A stretch of 64,000 nucleotides of DNA from Gemmobacter aquarius (GTDB lineage Bacteria > Pseudomonadota > Alphaproteobacteria > Rhodobacterales > Rhodobacteraceae): positions 752,001 through 816,000 of the forward strand of contig NZ_CP028918.1 of the NCBI RefSeq assembly GCF_003060865.1. The letters are read 5' to 3'. Every line of letters starts with the position of its first letter. Within the stretch, counting starts at the first letter, position 1. The notes below the pieces were generated by a model that did no database searches, had not been told where the DNA came from, and saw only the letters and a program-made list of their open reading frames with translations. The position numbers and the translations under genes were made by a program. Of this stretch, positions 17,738-26,576 are shown piece after piece.

Positions 17738-17834
17738 GCCAGCTTCTGACAATAAGGTTAAGATACCCTTGTCGTCGTGCCCCCCCTTTCCCCCTCGCCC
17801 CGCTGTGCTACCTTGCCACCAAAGGGAGACACCC

Positions 17835-18227
17835 ATGCAAATCCTCGTCCTCTACGGCGCCACCACGCTGACGTTCCTGATCCTTGATGCGATCATGCTG
17901 ACACTGGTGATGAAGCCGCTCTTCACCACCCATATCGGCCCCCTGATGCTGGAAAGTTTCCGCGCCGGACCGGCGGCGGTGTTCTACCTCGCCTATGTCG
18001 CGGGGCTTTTGTATCTGGTCAGCATTCCGGCTCTCAAATCGGGCAGCGCGGTGCTGCTGCCTGCGGCGGTGATCGGGGCCATGGCTTACGGCACCTACGA
18101 ATTCACCAGCTATGCCATCATGAAGGACTGGCATTGGCAGATGGTGGCGACCGATGTGATCTGGGGCACGGTCCTGACTGCGGTCTCGGCCTGGGTCGGG
18201 GTGACGGCCGCGCGGATGGTGGGCTAA
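17835..18227 (+). CDS. DUF2177 family membrane protein
   Basis: The 130-residue protein has four predicted hydrophobic helices (about residues 2-25, 43-67, 73-95, 105-127) and conserved family strings LDAIMLTLVMKP, GTYEFTSYAIMKDW and DVIWGTVLTAVS. These match the DUF2177 inner-membrane family, whose function is not established. ATG 17835 follows GGGAGA; the longer frame runs into the REP pair and is not credible. It lies just after the right REP pair and stands alone. Confidence 0.75.
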   Translation: MQILVLYGATTLTFLILDAIMLTLVMKPLFTTHIGPLMLESFRAGPAAVFYLAYVAGLLYLVSIPALKSGSAVLLPAAVIGAMAYGTYEFTSYAIMKDWHWQMVATDVIWGTVLTAVSAWVGVTAARMVG

Positions 18228-18263
18228 ACCTTACCGCATCTTGACGCTTTTGGCCGTTTCGTA

Positions 18264-18382
18264 TGCATCGCCTGTGCATCCCCGTTTCAGCCCTTGCGGG
18301 GTTAACGCGGCAAGGCAGATCGGCTAAAGGAATGAACGGATTCTAACGGATTCCGTGCATCGGTGTGCATCGCCTGTGCATC
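18264..18382. promoter_or_regulatory. TGCATC direct repeats upstream of the Spx/ArsC-like gene
   Basis: TGCATC occurs at 18264 and 18275, and again as three copies at 18356, 18366 and 18377. The spacing is 10-11 bases, one helical turn. The inverse form, GATGCA-N5-GATGCA, recurs at 40665-40680 and 40742-40758. The last cluster ends 21 bases before the 18404 start codon, an operator-like position. Confidence 0.45.
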
Positions 18383-18403
18383 GCCCACGACATCGGAGAC
18401 ACC

Positions 18404-18727
18404 ATGATCCTGCTCGGCATCTCGACCTGCGACACCTGCAAGAAGGCCGTCAAGGCGCTGCAATCCGCAGGCCATGACGTGACCTTCCGCGACATCAGGG
18501 CCGAACCGCTGACAACGGCGGAAATATTTGAAATCGTTACCGAATTCGGTGACCGGGCGATCAACAAATCCTCGACCACATATCGCGGCTTTTCCGATTT
18601 CCTGAAGATGTCGGAACCCGAGGCGCAGATTGCCGCGCAACCTGCGGTGATGAAGCGCCCCGTCATCCGCAACGGGGCTGATTGGCATATCGGCTGGGAT
18701 GACGCCGTTCAGTCCAAGCTTTTGTAA
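18404..18727 (+). CDS. ArsC/Spx-like thioredoxin-fold protein
   Basis: The 107-residue protein matches the ArsC/Spx/YffB family. ISTCDTCKKAVKAL holds a CxxC at residues 9-12, followed by the region FRDIRAEPLTTAEI and, near the end, MKRPVIRNG with the cis-Pro/Arg loop of the family. Members are glutathione- or thioredoxin-dependent reductases or Spx-type regulators; which applies here is unknown. ATG 18404 follows CGGAGA, while the longer frame reads through the TGCATC repeats. The cold-shock gene converges on it from the opposite strand. Confidence 0.75.
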   Translation: MILLGISTCDTCKKAVKALQSAGHDVTFRDIRAEPLTTAEIFEIVTEFGDRAINKSSTTYRGFSDFLKMSEPEAQIAAQPAVMKRPVIRNGADWHIGWDDAVQSKLL

Positions 18728-18779
18728 TAATGCAGAAATCCTGCCCGAAAGGGCAGGACGCGTCGCATGGGGAAAAGGC

Positions 18780-18986
18780 TCAGATCAGTTGCAGATCGCT
18801 GGCCGATTCTCGGCCGTCTCGGCCCGATTGCAGGGTATATCCGACCTTCTGGTTGTCGTTCAGACCCTTGAGGCCCGCCCGTTCCACCGCCGAGATATGG
18901 ACGAAAATGTCCTTGCCACCATCATCCGGTGCGATGAAACCGTAGCCTTTGGTCGAGTTGAACCACTTCACGGTGCCGGTCGGCAT
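18780..18986 (-). CDS. Cold-shock domain protein
   Basis: This 68-residue CspA-type RNA/DNA-binding protein has RNP1 KGYGFIAP and RNP2 DIFVHIS, with W at the start of the barrel (GTVKWFN). Such proteins melt mRNA structure as RNA chaperones. About 200 bases of upstream untranslated space (18987-19189) separate it from the next, divergent gene, room for the long leader usual for csp genes. Which csp paralogue it is cannot be told. Confidence 0.93.
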   Translation of the reverse strand: MPTGTVKWFNSTKGYGFIAPDDGGKDIFVHISAVERAGLKGLNDNQKVGYTLQSGRDGRESASDLQLI

Positions 18987-19109
18987 GCCGTTTCTCCCTG
19001 TTCACGTCCCCCCGTCGGCGACATGCCGCCGGGTCGTGCGCCCCGGTCTTTCAATCCTCTGGTACCGTTACGGGCAGGGTCAGAAAGTCAGTCGTCACTG
19101 GCGGAAATC

Positions 19110-19178
19110 ATGCCAAAGCCTATTGTAAAATCAAGTAAGATTCGAAGGCGGGCCAAGCCGCTGGAAACAAACGGATAA
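19110..19178 (+). CDS. Possible 22-residue basic leader peptide
   Basis: ATG 19110 opens a 22-codon frame with many Lys/Arg (KSSKIRRRAK) and a TAA at 19176, 11 bases before the next start. The codon pattern resembles coding sequence, but the ribosome-binding site is weak. It may be an upstream regulatory peptide or chance. Confidence 0.2.
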   Translation: MPKPIVKSSKIRRRAKPLETNG

Positions 19179-19189
19179 AGGCAAAAGTC

Positions 19190-19546
19190 ATGCGGAATGC
19201 GGCGCTGGTTCTGGGCATCATCGGCGGGATCTGGGCGATGGTCGTCGGATTTTTCGGCTTCGGCTACACGACATTCATCGAAAGCCACGGCGAAATCGGG
19301 ACACTCGCCACGCAGGTGAACAACCCCGACCTGATCCGCGCCGCAAGCTTTCTTGCTCCCATCCTCGCCATAGCGGGCGGTGCCATGGCGCGGTCGCGCA
19401 ACATCGTGGCGGCCGTGTTACTCTTGGCCTCGGCGCTGTCGGTCTATGTCGCCTTCGGCTTCAACGTCTTTACCATGTTTCCCATCGGCTTTTGCGCGCT
19501 TGGCGGGATGCTGGCGCTGGCGGCAAAAGAGCCTGACGCGCATTGA
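19190..19546 (+). CDS. Small membrane protein, unrecognised
   Basis: The 118-residue protein starts with a hydrophobic Gly-rich helix (ALVLGIIGGIWAMVVGFFGF). Three more hydrophobic segments follow at about 51-65, 70-91 and 93-110. No charged catalytic residues or known motif is visible. The general look (GIIGG start, four helices, about 120 residues) is like DUF4064-type membrane proteins, but that is a guess. It is convergent with thrS, with a shared terminator region between them. Confidence 0.55.
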   Translation: MRNAALVLGIIGGIWAMVVGFFGFGYTTFIESHGEIGTLATQVNNPDLIRAASFLAPILAIAGGAMARSRNIVAAVLLLASALSVYVAFGFNVFTMFPIGFCALGGMLALAAKEPDAH

Positions 19547-19557
19547 TCGCAGAAACG

Positions 19558-19613
19558 AAAAAGAGCGCACCACAGCGCGCTCCTTTCCTAACGAACGGTT
19601 AAGAAAACCGTTA
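19558..19613 (-). terminator. Terminator region between convergent 19190 gene and thrS
   Basis: On the minus strand GAGCGC and GCGCTC (19563-19582) form a stem followed by TTTTT, an intrinsic terminator for thrS. A second hairpin, AACGGTT and AACCGTT at 19594-19613, overlaps the thrS stop codon. Confidence 0.7.
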
Positions 19614-21557
19614 ACGCAAATCCGGCGGCAAAGCCTCGCCCGCCAGCTGCGCCACGATCTCTGCAAACCCCATAGTCGTCGTCTGCTGCTCGCCCAGACG
19701 CCGCACCGAAACGGTCCGCTCCTCGACCTCTTTCATGCCGACGGCAAGGATCACGGGCAACTTGCCGACCGAATGTTCGCGGACCTTGTAGTTGATTTTC
19801 TCATTGCGAACATCGGCTTCCGCCCGCACCCCCGCCTTTTTCAGCGCATCGACCACCTCATGCACAAAGGGGTCTGCATCCGAAACGATGGATGCCACCA
19901 CCACCTGACGCGGGGCCAGCCAGAAGGGCAGGCGCCCTGCGTGGTTCTCGATCAGGATGCCGATGAATCGCTCGAACGACCCGAGGCAGGCGCGGTGCAG
20001 CATGAAGGGGCGGTGCTTGGCACCATCTTCGCCGATATAGCTCGCATCCAGCCGTTCGGGCAGGTTCGGGTCAAGCTGCAAGGTGCCGCACTGCCAATCG
20101 CGGCCAATCGCATCGGTCAGCACGAATTCCAGCTTGGGCGCATAAAACGCCCCCTCACCGGGGAACAGCTCGAAGGCATAGCCCGCCGCATTGCAGGCAT
20201 TGGCAAGTGCTGCTTCCATCTTGTCCCAGATCTCATCGCTGCCGACCCGCTTTTCCGGCCGCGTCGACAGCTTCACCCGCCACTTGTCAAAGCCAAGGTC
20301 GGCGTAGATTTTCGCAAGGAATTCAATGAATTTCTTCGATTCCGCCTCGATCTGATCAAGCGTGCAGAAAATATGCGCGTCATCTTGGGTGAACCCGCGC
20401 ACCCGCATGATGCCGTGCAGCGCGCCGCTGGGTTCATACCGCGCGCAAGAGCCGAATTCCGCCATCCGCAAGGGCAGATCGCGATAGGATTTCAGCCCCA
20501 CGTTGAAGATCTGCACATGGCAGGGGCAGTTCATCGGCTTTAGCGCATTGATGACCTTTTCCCGCGCGCCTTCCTCGTCGACCTCGACGATGAACATGTT
20601 CTCGCGATAGTTTTCCCAATGGCCCGACGCTTCCCACAGGTTGCGGTTCACCACCTGCGGCGTGTTCACCTCGACATAGCCGTCAAGCCGCTGCTGGCGG
20701 CGCATATAGTCCTGAAGCGTGGTGTAGATCGTCCAGCCGTTCGGGTGCCAGAACACCTGACCGGGCGCTTCTTCCTGCATGTGGAACAGGCCCATCTCGC
20801 GACCCAGCTTGCGGTGGTCGCGCTTGGCGGCCTCTTCCAGCATGGTCAGGTGGGCTTTCAGGTCGTCGCGGTTCTTGAAGGCCACGCCGTAGATGCGTTG
20901 CAGCATCGGGCGGGTGCTGTCGCCCAGCCAATAGGCCCCCGCCACGTTCATCAGTTTGAACCCGTCCGCCGGAACCTGCCCGGTATGGGCCAGATGTGGT
21001 CCACGGCACAGGTCTTGCCACGGCCCGTGCCAATACATCCGCAAGGGTTCATCCCCCGGAATCCGGTTGATAAGCTCGATCTTGTAAGGCTCGCCGCGCT
21101 CTTCGTAATAGGCAATCGCACGGGCGCGGTCCCAGATTTCGGTCTTTACCGGATCGCGGGCATTGATGATCTGCTTCATCCGCGCTTCGATCTGGCCAAG
21201 GTCTTCGGGGGTGAAGGGTTCGGCGCGGTCGAAATCATAGAACCAGCCGTAATCGCGCACCGGGCCGATGGTCACTTTCACATCCGGCCAGATGTCCTGC
21301 ACGGCGCGGGCCATGATATGGGCGCAGTCGTGGCGGATCAGTTCGAGTGCGGCCTTGTCGTCCTTCAGCGTGTTGATCGACAGTTTGGCGTCAGCCGTGA
21401 TCGGCCATTGCAAATCCCAATGCGCGCCGTCGACCTGAGCGGAAATCGCCGCTTTCGCCAAGGACGGAGCAATTGAAGCTGCCACTTCGGCAGGGGTCAC
21501 GCCGGCATCGTAATGCCGCACATTGCCATCGGGAAAGGTCAGGGAAATCTGGCTCAT
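19611..21557 (-). CDS. thrS: Threonyl-tRNA synthetase
   Basis: The 648-residue class II synthetase charges tRNA-Thr. It begins with a TGS domain ([23 protein letters not shown]), then the editing domain with the [11 protein letters not shown] zinc-type histidine motif. The catalytic core has [25 protein letters not shown] and [12 protein letters not shown], with the anticodon-binding domain at the end. Two close ATGs exist, at 21563 and 21557. GAGGAG spaces properly (8 bases) only to 21557. No T-box or other leader structure is obvious. It is divergent from the 21724 hydrolase. Confidence 0.97.
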   Translation of the reverse strand: MSQISLTFPDGNVRHYDAGVTPAEVAASIAPSLAKAAISAQVDGAHWDLQWPITADAKLSINTLKDDKAALELIRHDCAHIMARAVQDIWPDVKVTIGPVRDYGWFYDFDRAEPFTPEDLGQIEARMKQIINARDPVKTEIWDRARAIAYYEERGEPYKIELINRIPGDEPLRMYWHGPWQDLCRGPHLAHTGQVPADGFKLMNVAGAYWLGDSTRPMLQRIYGVAFKNRDDLKAHLTMLEEAAKRDHRKLGREMGLFHMQEEAPGQVFWHPNGWTIYTTLQDYMRRQQRLDGYVEVNTPQVVNRNLWEASGHWENYRENMFIVEVDEEGAREKVINALKPMNCPCHVQIFNVGLKSYRDLPLRMAEFGSCARYEPSGALHGIMRVRGFTQDDAHIFCTLDQIEAESKKFIEFLAKIYADLGFDKWRVKLSTRPEKRVGSDEIWDKMEAALANACNAAGYAFELFPGEGAFYAPKLEFVLTDAIGRDWQCGTLQLDPNLPERLDASYIGEDGAKHRPFMLHRACLGSFERFIGILIENHAGRLPFWLAPRQVVVASIVSDADPFVHEVVDALKKAGVRAEADVRNEKINYKVREHSVGKLPVILAVGMKEVEERTVSVRRLGEQQTTTMGFAEIVAQLAGEALPPDLR

Positions 21558-21723
21558 GGCCATGCTCCTCGTCGGTTTGGCGCCCACGGAACGCCCGGTT
21601 GCGGGTTGGTATCGGGGCGTTGGTGCAGAAACGGGCGGGGAAAGTCAACCTCGCCGCAGGTTCGAAATGCGCTGGCATGGGGCGGGGAGAGGGGTAAAAG
21701 GTAAGGCACAACCGGAGGACCGC

Positions 21724-22473
21724 ATGACCGACCACCTGACCACGCCACAGGGCCGCCGCATCGCCTATAACCGCAGCGCGGGGCGGGGCGCGGGCATCGT
21801 TTTCCTCGGCGGGTTCAAATCCGACATGGGCGGCACCAAGGCCGTGCATCTGGAGGCATGGGCGCGAGACCAAGGCCGCGCCTTTCTGCGCTTCGACTAT
21901 TCGGGCCATGGCGAAAGTTCGGGCGATTTCCTCGATGGCTGCATCGGTGACTGGTTCGCCGATGCCACTGCCGCGATCACCGCGCTGACGGACGGGCCGC
22001 AGGTTCTGGTGGGGTCATCGATGGGGGGCTGGATCGCGCTTTTGCTGGCACGCGCCATGCCCGAACGGGTGGCGGGCCTTGTCGGTATCGCCGCCGCGCC
22101 CGATTTCACCGAAGACAGCATGTTGGCGCAGTTCACCGACGCGCAGCGCCATGCCCTTGCGACGCGCGGGTTCGTGGAAGAGCCTTCGGACTATTCGCCC
22201 GAGCCCTATGTCATCACGCGAAAGCTGATCGAAGACGGGCGCAACCATCTTGTCCTGCGCGCGCCCTTGGACTTGCCCTTTCCCGTCCGCCTGTTGCAAG
22301 GCACCGCCGATACCGATGTGCCGCCCGCCGTGGCGCTTCGGTTGATGGACCATGCCGACAGTCCCGACCTGCGGCTTTCGTTGGTCAAAGGGGCGGATCA
22401 CCGCTTTTCGACAGCAGCCTGCCTGCGCGTGATCGAACAGGCGGTGGCCGAGGTATCGCAAAGCGAAGTCTGA
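21724..22473 (+). CDS. Alpha/beta hydrolase
   Basis: The 249-residue serine hydrolase has the nucleophile elbow GSSMG with S99, an oxyanion-region FLGGFKSDMGGTKA, FDYSGHGESSG after strand 4, and the C-terminal catalytic histidine in KGADHRFS (about residue 222). The order fits the prolyl-oligopeptidase/BEM46-like or acyl-thioesterase-like branch; the substrate is unknown. ATG 21724 follows a GGAGG; the longer frame to 21523 overlaps the thrS start and is unlikely. Its TGA stop is built from the conserved TGACGCA core of the first of four tandem hairpins. Confidence 0.8.
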   Translation: MTDHLTTPQGRRIAYNRSAGRGAGIVFLGGFKSDMGGTKAVHLEAWARDQGRAFLRFDYSGHGESSGDFLDGCIGDWFADATAAITALTDGPQVLVGSSMGGWIALLLARAMPERVAGLVGIAAAPDFTEDSMLAQFTDAQRHALATRGFVEEPSDYSPEPYVITRKLIEDGRNHLVLRAPLDLPFPVRLLQGTADTDVPPAVALRLMDHADSPDLRLSLVKGADHRFSTAACLRVIEQAVAEVSQSEV

Positions 22474-22573
22474 CGCAGACTTCGCGCCGGAATTTCACGA
22501 AAATTCCGCTCACCGCCCATCCTGACATCGATTTCTGCGTCAGAAATCGGCGCGGAATTTGCGTCAAATTCCG
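22463..22573. repeat. Four tandem covarying hairpins (locus A)
   Basis: Hairpin 1: GCGAAGTCT, GACGC, AGACTTCGC (22463-22485). Hairpin 2: CGGAATTT, CACGA, AAATTCCG (22488-22508). Hairpin 3: CGATTTCT, GCGTC, AGAAATCG (22529-22549). Hairpin 4: CGGAATTT, GCGTC, AAATTCCG (22553-22573). Arms differ but stay fully complementary. The core is TGACGCA or its inverse in three of four. Confidence 0.85.
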
Positions 22574-22634
22574 GCCTTGGTCCGACGCGCAACCGCCGCT
22601 ACCCTGATGCCAACCGCAAGGAACACCCCGCCCC

Positions 22635-23366
22635 GTGACCGACCCCATCCTGTTCATCCCCGGCATCCTGTGCGACGCCCGTATCTTCCTGCCGCAGATC
22701 GTGCATCTGGGGGTAAAGCATGCCATCCACATCGCCGTGCCCGGCACGGGTGAGACGGTGGAACAAATGGCCGAACGGGTTCTGGCCCATGCGCCCGCCC
22801 GGTTTGCGCTTGTCGGCTGCGGTCTTGGCGGCGATATCGCGCTCGATATTCTGCGCCGCGATTTGGACCGCGTCACCCGCGTGGCGCTGATCTCGACCGA
22901 CCCTCTCGCCGAAGCGCCCACCAATGCCGCCGCCCGCGAAGCGCGGATCGTGGCGGCCAAATCGGGGCGGCTGAAAGAGGCGATCTTGCAGGAATACCCG
23001 CCCGAGGCTTTTGCCCAAAGCCCGTGGCGGGCTGACATCATGGCGCTGATGCAGGATATGGGGCTGACGTTGGGAGAGGGGGTTTTCATGCGCCAATCGC
23101 GCGCATCGCAACGCCGCCCCGACCAGCAAAAGACCCTGCGTCGTGCCATGCTGCCGGTTCTGGTGATTGCCGGGCAAAGCGACCCCATCACTCCGGTCCG
23201 GCGACAGGATTTCACTTCCGCCCTTGCGCCCTATGGCAAGCTGGTCGTCATCCCCGACGCGGGCCACCTGCCAACGCTGGAACAGCCCGAAGCCGTCACA
23301 GCTGCGCTGGAAGAGTTCCTGAACGGCCCCCTGATGCTGCGGAGCGTCAAACCGAAGCCAGCTTGA
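22635..23366 (+). CDS. Alpha/beta hydrolase-fold protein lacking the nucleophile serine
   Basis: The 243-residue protein has the fold of small alpha/beta hydrolases: LFIPGILCDARIFLPQ, the elbow VGCGLGGDIAL, an acid loop VIAGQSDPITPV and the histidine loop PDAGHLPTLEQPE. At the elbow the GxSxG pattern reads G61-C-G-L-G65, so glycine occupies the catalytic serine position with a cysteine just before it. The acid and His are kept. It may be a binding protein or use different chemistry. GTG 22635 is the start, and its 3' end overlaps the convergent phaZ by 20 bases. Confidence 0.7.
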   Translation: MTDPILFIPGILCDARIFLPQIVHLGVKHAIHIAVPGTGETVEQMAERVLAHAPARFALVGCGLGGDIALDILRRDLDRVTRVALISTDPLAEAPTNAAAREARIVAAKSGRLKEAILQEYPPEAFAQSPWRADIMALMQDMGLTLGEGVFMRQSRASQRRPDQQKTLRRAMLPVLVIAGQSDPITPVRRQDFTSALAPYGKLVVIPDAGHLPTLEQPEAVTAALEEFLNGPLMLRSVKPKPA

Positions 23367-24609
23367 CCTTTTTCTTTGCCGGAGGCTGGGCGGAATTGGC
23401 ATCGATGAAGCCAAGCACCAGCGGGCGGATGTTCAGCCGCCAGCTTTTGCCCGCGAAAATCCCGTAATGCCCGGCCTCGGGTTCCAGATGCTGGGCCTTT
23501 TTGTCGTCGGCCAGACCCGTCAGCATCTTCAGCGCGGCCACGCATTGGCCGGGGGCGGAAATGTCGTCATTCGCACCTTCGACCGTCATCACTGCCACGC
23601 GGTTGATCGCGCCGATATCGACCCGCTTGCCTGCCACGACGAATTCGTTCAGCGCGATCTCGCGGTTCTTGAAGATCCGCTCTACGGTCGACAGGTAGAA
23701 TTCCGCCGTCATGTCCATCACGGCCAGATATTCGTCGTAGAACCGGTTATGCGCGTCATGGTCCGACGCCTGTCCGTGGGCCACCCGCATGATCTGTTCG
23801 GAAAACGCCTTGGAGTGGCGGTCTGCGTTCATCGACATGAAGCTTTGCAACTGCAAAAGCCCCGGATAGACCAAGCGCCCCGCGCCCTTGTGCTTGAAGC
23901 CGACGCGCTGGATGGCGATCTGCTCAAGCTGCCCCATGGTGATGCGGCGGCCGAAATCGGTCACATCGGTCGCGGCTGCATCGGGGTCGATCGGCCCGCC
24001 GATCAGCGTCAGGCTGCGCGGCTGCGCTTCGGGGTCTTCGGCCGCGAGATAGGCGGTCGCCGCCAAAGCGAGTGGGGCAGGCTGGCAAACGGCGATCACA
24101 TGGGTGTCGGGGCCAAGCGCACGCAGGAAATCGACAAGGTAAAGCGTATAATCCTCGACGTCGAACTTGCCAGCCGACACCGGAATGTCGCGGGCGTTGT
24201 GCCAGTCGGTCACATAGACTTCGGCATCGGGCAGCAGGCTTGCAACGGTTGACCGCAGCAGGGTGGCGTAATGGCCCGACATGGGGGCCACCAGCATCAC
24301 CTTGCGCGCCATTGGCGCACGGCGGCGGACCGAGAAATGGATCAGATTGCCGAAGGGCTTTTCCACCACCGGCGTGATGTCGACCAGATGGTCCTGCCCG
24401 TCAGGCCCGACAATGGACCGGATGCCCCAGTCGGGTTTCACCACCATGCGACTGAACGAGCGTTCCGTCACCTCGCCCCAAGCCGCCATCAGCGGCAGCG
24501 CGGGGTTCATCGACATGGCGAATGCGGGATACGAAGCCATCGCCCGTGCGGTCGCGCCCAGCCACTCATTCGTGTTGCGGGCGGTTTCCATCAGGTCGTA
24601 GGTGAACAT
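23347..24609 (-). CDS. phaZ: Intracellular polyhydroxyalkanoate depolymerase
   Basis: The 420-residue protein mobilises stored polyhydroxybutyrate. It lacks a signal peptide and matches the intracellular PhaZ family: VAPMSGHYATLLRSTV, VYVTDWHNARDIP, and VCQPAPLALAA, which holds the cysteine nucleophile candidate C175. The PHB_depo_C part ends with LEPEAGHYGIFAGKSWR, carrying the histidine. ATG 24609 starts the conserved MFTYDLMETARNTN; the upstream extension is not conserved in style. It is divergent from phaC with a 113-bp promoter region that carries a TGC-rich box at 24688. Confidence 0.92.
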   Translation of the reverse strand: MFTYDLMETARNTNEWLGATARAMASYPAFAMSMNPALPLMAAWGEVTERSFSRMVVKPDWGIRSIVGPDGQDHLVDITPVVEKPFGNLIHFSVRRRAPMARKVMLVAPMSGHYATLLRSTVASLLPDAEVYVTDWHNARDIPVSAGKFDVEDYTLYLVDFLRALGPDTHVIAVCQPAPLALAATAYLAAEDPEAQPRSLTLIGGPIDPDAAATDVTDFGRRITMGQLEQIAIQRVGFKHKGAGRLVYPGLLQLQSFMSMNADRHSKAFSEQIMRVAHGQASDHDAHNRFYDEYLAVMDMTAEFYLSTVERIFKNREIALNEFVVAGKRVDIGAINRVAVMTVEGANDDISAPGQCVAALKMLTGLADDKKAQHLEPEAGHYGIFAGKSWRLNIRPLVLGFIDANSAQPPAKKKVKLASV

Positions 24610-24687
24610 GTAACGCAACTTACGTCTCCTTGTCGGAAGGGCCCCGCCCCCCAATTCGCTGCTTTCCCCGCAAGGGTCGCGGGTCTA

Positions 24688-24699
24688 TGCTGCGAGTGC
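24688..24699. promoter_or_regulatory. Possible PhaR box in the phaZ-phaC promoter region
   Basis: TGCTGCGAGTGC resembles the TGC-rich sites before phaP and phaR in this window and the sites bound by PhaR in Paracoccus. It is less symmetrical than the phaP sites. Confidence 0.35.
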
Positions 24700-24722
24700 G
24701 AGGATAGGGGGGATTTGTTGGC

Positions 24723-26519
24723 ATGACAACGCAAGAGAATGACGCAGGCGCAAAGCTTGACCGTCTGACCGCCAACCTCGCCCGTGTCGAAGAACTGACC
24801 GAGCGGCTGGTTAACGGATTGGCCAAGAAAAAAGCCCATGATGCGGCGCTGAACGGTCCGTCGAACGATGTCTACGTCAAGGCTGCGGCGGCCTATCTGG
24901 CAGAGATGATGCAAAACCCCGCAAAGATCATCGAACACCAGATCGGCTTTTGGGGCAAAAGCCTGCGCCACTACGTCGAAGCCCAAAAGGCGCTGGCGGG
25001 CGGAGAGTTGAAGGCGCCCGAGGATGCCACCCCGAAAGACCGCCGTTTCGCAAACCCGCTGTGGGAAACCCACCCCTATTTCAACTTCATCAAACAGCAA
25101 TACATGATCAATTCCGAGGCGATCACGACCGCTTTGGGTGACATCGAAACGCTGGATGATACCGACCGTCGCCGCGTCGAGTATTTCTCGAAACAGATCG
25201 TCGACATGTTCTCGCCCACCAACTTTCTGGCCACCAACCCCGATGCGCTGGAAAGGGCGGTGGCGACCGATGGCGAAAGTCTGGTCAAGGGGCTGGAAAA
25301 TCTGGTCCATGACATCGAGGCGAACTCGGGCGAGGTGCTGGTCACGCTGGCCGACAAGGACGCCTTCCACGTCGGCCAGAACATCGCCACAACGCCGGGC
25401 GCGGTGGTTTACCGCAACCGCATGTTCGAGCTGATCCAGTATACGCCGACCACCGAAAAGGTCTATCAGACGCCCCTGCTGATCTTTCCGCCGTGGATCA
25501 ACAAATTCTACATCATGGACATGAAGCCCGCCAATTCGCTGGTGAAATGGATCGTCGAGCAGGGCTTTTCGTTGTTTGTCGTCTCGTGGGTCAATCCTGA
25601 CGCTGCTTACGCCGATGTCGGAATGGACGATTACATCCGCGACGGCTTCTTGCGCGCCATGGCCGAGGTGCGGCGCATCACCGGCGAAAAACAGATCAAT
25701 GCGGTGGGCTATTGCATCGCAGGCACCACGCTGTCGTTAACCTTGGCGCATCTGGAAAAGGCGGGCGACCGCTCGGTGAAATCAGCCACGCTTTTTACCA
25801 CGCTGACCGATTTTTCCGATCCGGGTGAAGTGGGGGTGTTCCTGAACGACGATTTCGTCGACGGGATCGAGCGGCAGTCGAAGCATGACGGGATTCTGAA
25901 CAAGATGTTCATGAGCCGGACCTTCAGCTACCTGCGCTCGAACGACCTGATCTATCAACCCGCCATCAAAAGCTACATGATGGGCGAGGCACCGCCCGCT
26001 TTTGATCTGCTGTTCTGGAACGGCGACGGCACCAATCTGCCCGCCAAGATGGCCGTCGAATACCTGCGCGGCCTGTGCCAGCGCGACGAATTCGCGACCG
26101 AAGGCTTCACCGTCTTTGGCGAAAAGGTGCGACTGTCAGACATCAAACTGCCCGTCTGCGCCATCGCCTGCGAGACCGACCATATCGCCCATTGGCGCGG
26201 CAGCTTCAACGGGGTGGCCAAGATGGGGTCGAAGGACAAGACGTTCATCCTGTCGGAAAGCGGCCATATCGCGGGGATCATCAACCCGCCGTCCAAGGGG
26301 AAATACGGACATTATACTGGCACGACTGTCCTGACCGGCAAGCCGGAGGACTGGAAAGCCGCTGCCGAGTTCCATCAGGGTAGCTGGTGGCCGCGCTGGA
26401 AAGACTGGCTTGCCGCACGGTCCGGCAAGCAGATCAAGGCGCGAAACCCAGGTGATTCGGGGGCCGATGTGCTTGCGCCTGCGCCCGGTAGTTACGTCAC
26501 CGCAGTGCCTGCCGTCTGA
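24723..26519 (+). CDS. phaC: Class I polyhydroxyalkanoate synthase
   Basis: The 598-residue enzyme polymerises (R)-3-hydroxyacyl-CoA into granule polyester. The lipase-like box VGYCIAGTTLS carries the nucleophile C331. The catalytic Asp (ACETDHIAHWRGS region) and His (SESGHIAGIINPPS) follow, as in class I enzymes. The N-terminal ~200 residues contain the family's NPLWETHPYFNFIKQQY. Class I is supported by length and by the absence of phaE next to it. The order phaZ (divergent), phaC, phaP, phaR is typical of Rhodobacteraceae. Confidence 0.96.
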   Translation: MTTQENDAGAKLDRLTANLARVEELTERLVNGLAKKKAHDAALNGPSNDVYVKAAAAYLAEMMQNPAKIIEHQIGFWGKSLRHYVEAQKALAGGELKAPEDATPKDRRFANPLWETHPYFNFIKQQYMINSEAITTALGDIETLDDTDRRRVEYFSKQIVDMFSPTNFLATNPDALERAVATDGESLVKGLENLVHDIEANSGEVLVTLADKDAFHVGQNIATTPGAVVYRNRMFELIQYTPTTEKVYQTPLLIFPPWINKFYIMDMKPANSLVKWIVEQGFSLFVVSWVNPDAAYADVGMDDYIRDGFLRAMAEVRRITGEKQINAVGYCIAGTTLSLTLAHLEKAGDRSVKSATLFTTLTDFSDPGEVGVFLNDDFVDGIERQSKHDGILNKMFMSRTFSYLRSNDLIYQPAIKSYMMGEAPPAFDLLFWNGDGTNLPAKMAVEYLRGLCQRDEFATEGFTVFGEKVRLSDIKLPVCAIACETDHIAHWRGSFNGVAKMGSKDKTFILSESGHIAGIINPPSKGKYGHYTGTTVLTGKPEDWKAAAEFHQGSWWPRWKDWLAARSGKQIKARNPGDSGADVLAPAPGSYVTAVPAV

Positions 26520-26576
26520 CAAGACCTTGATGCAGCGCATGAATTTGCGCCGGGCGGCCTTGACTTCAGACCTTTA

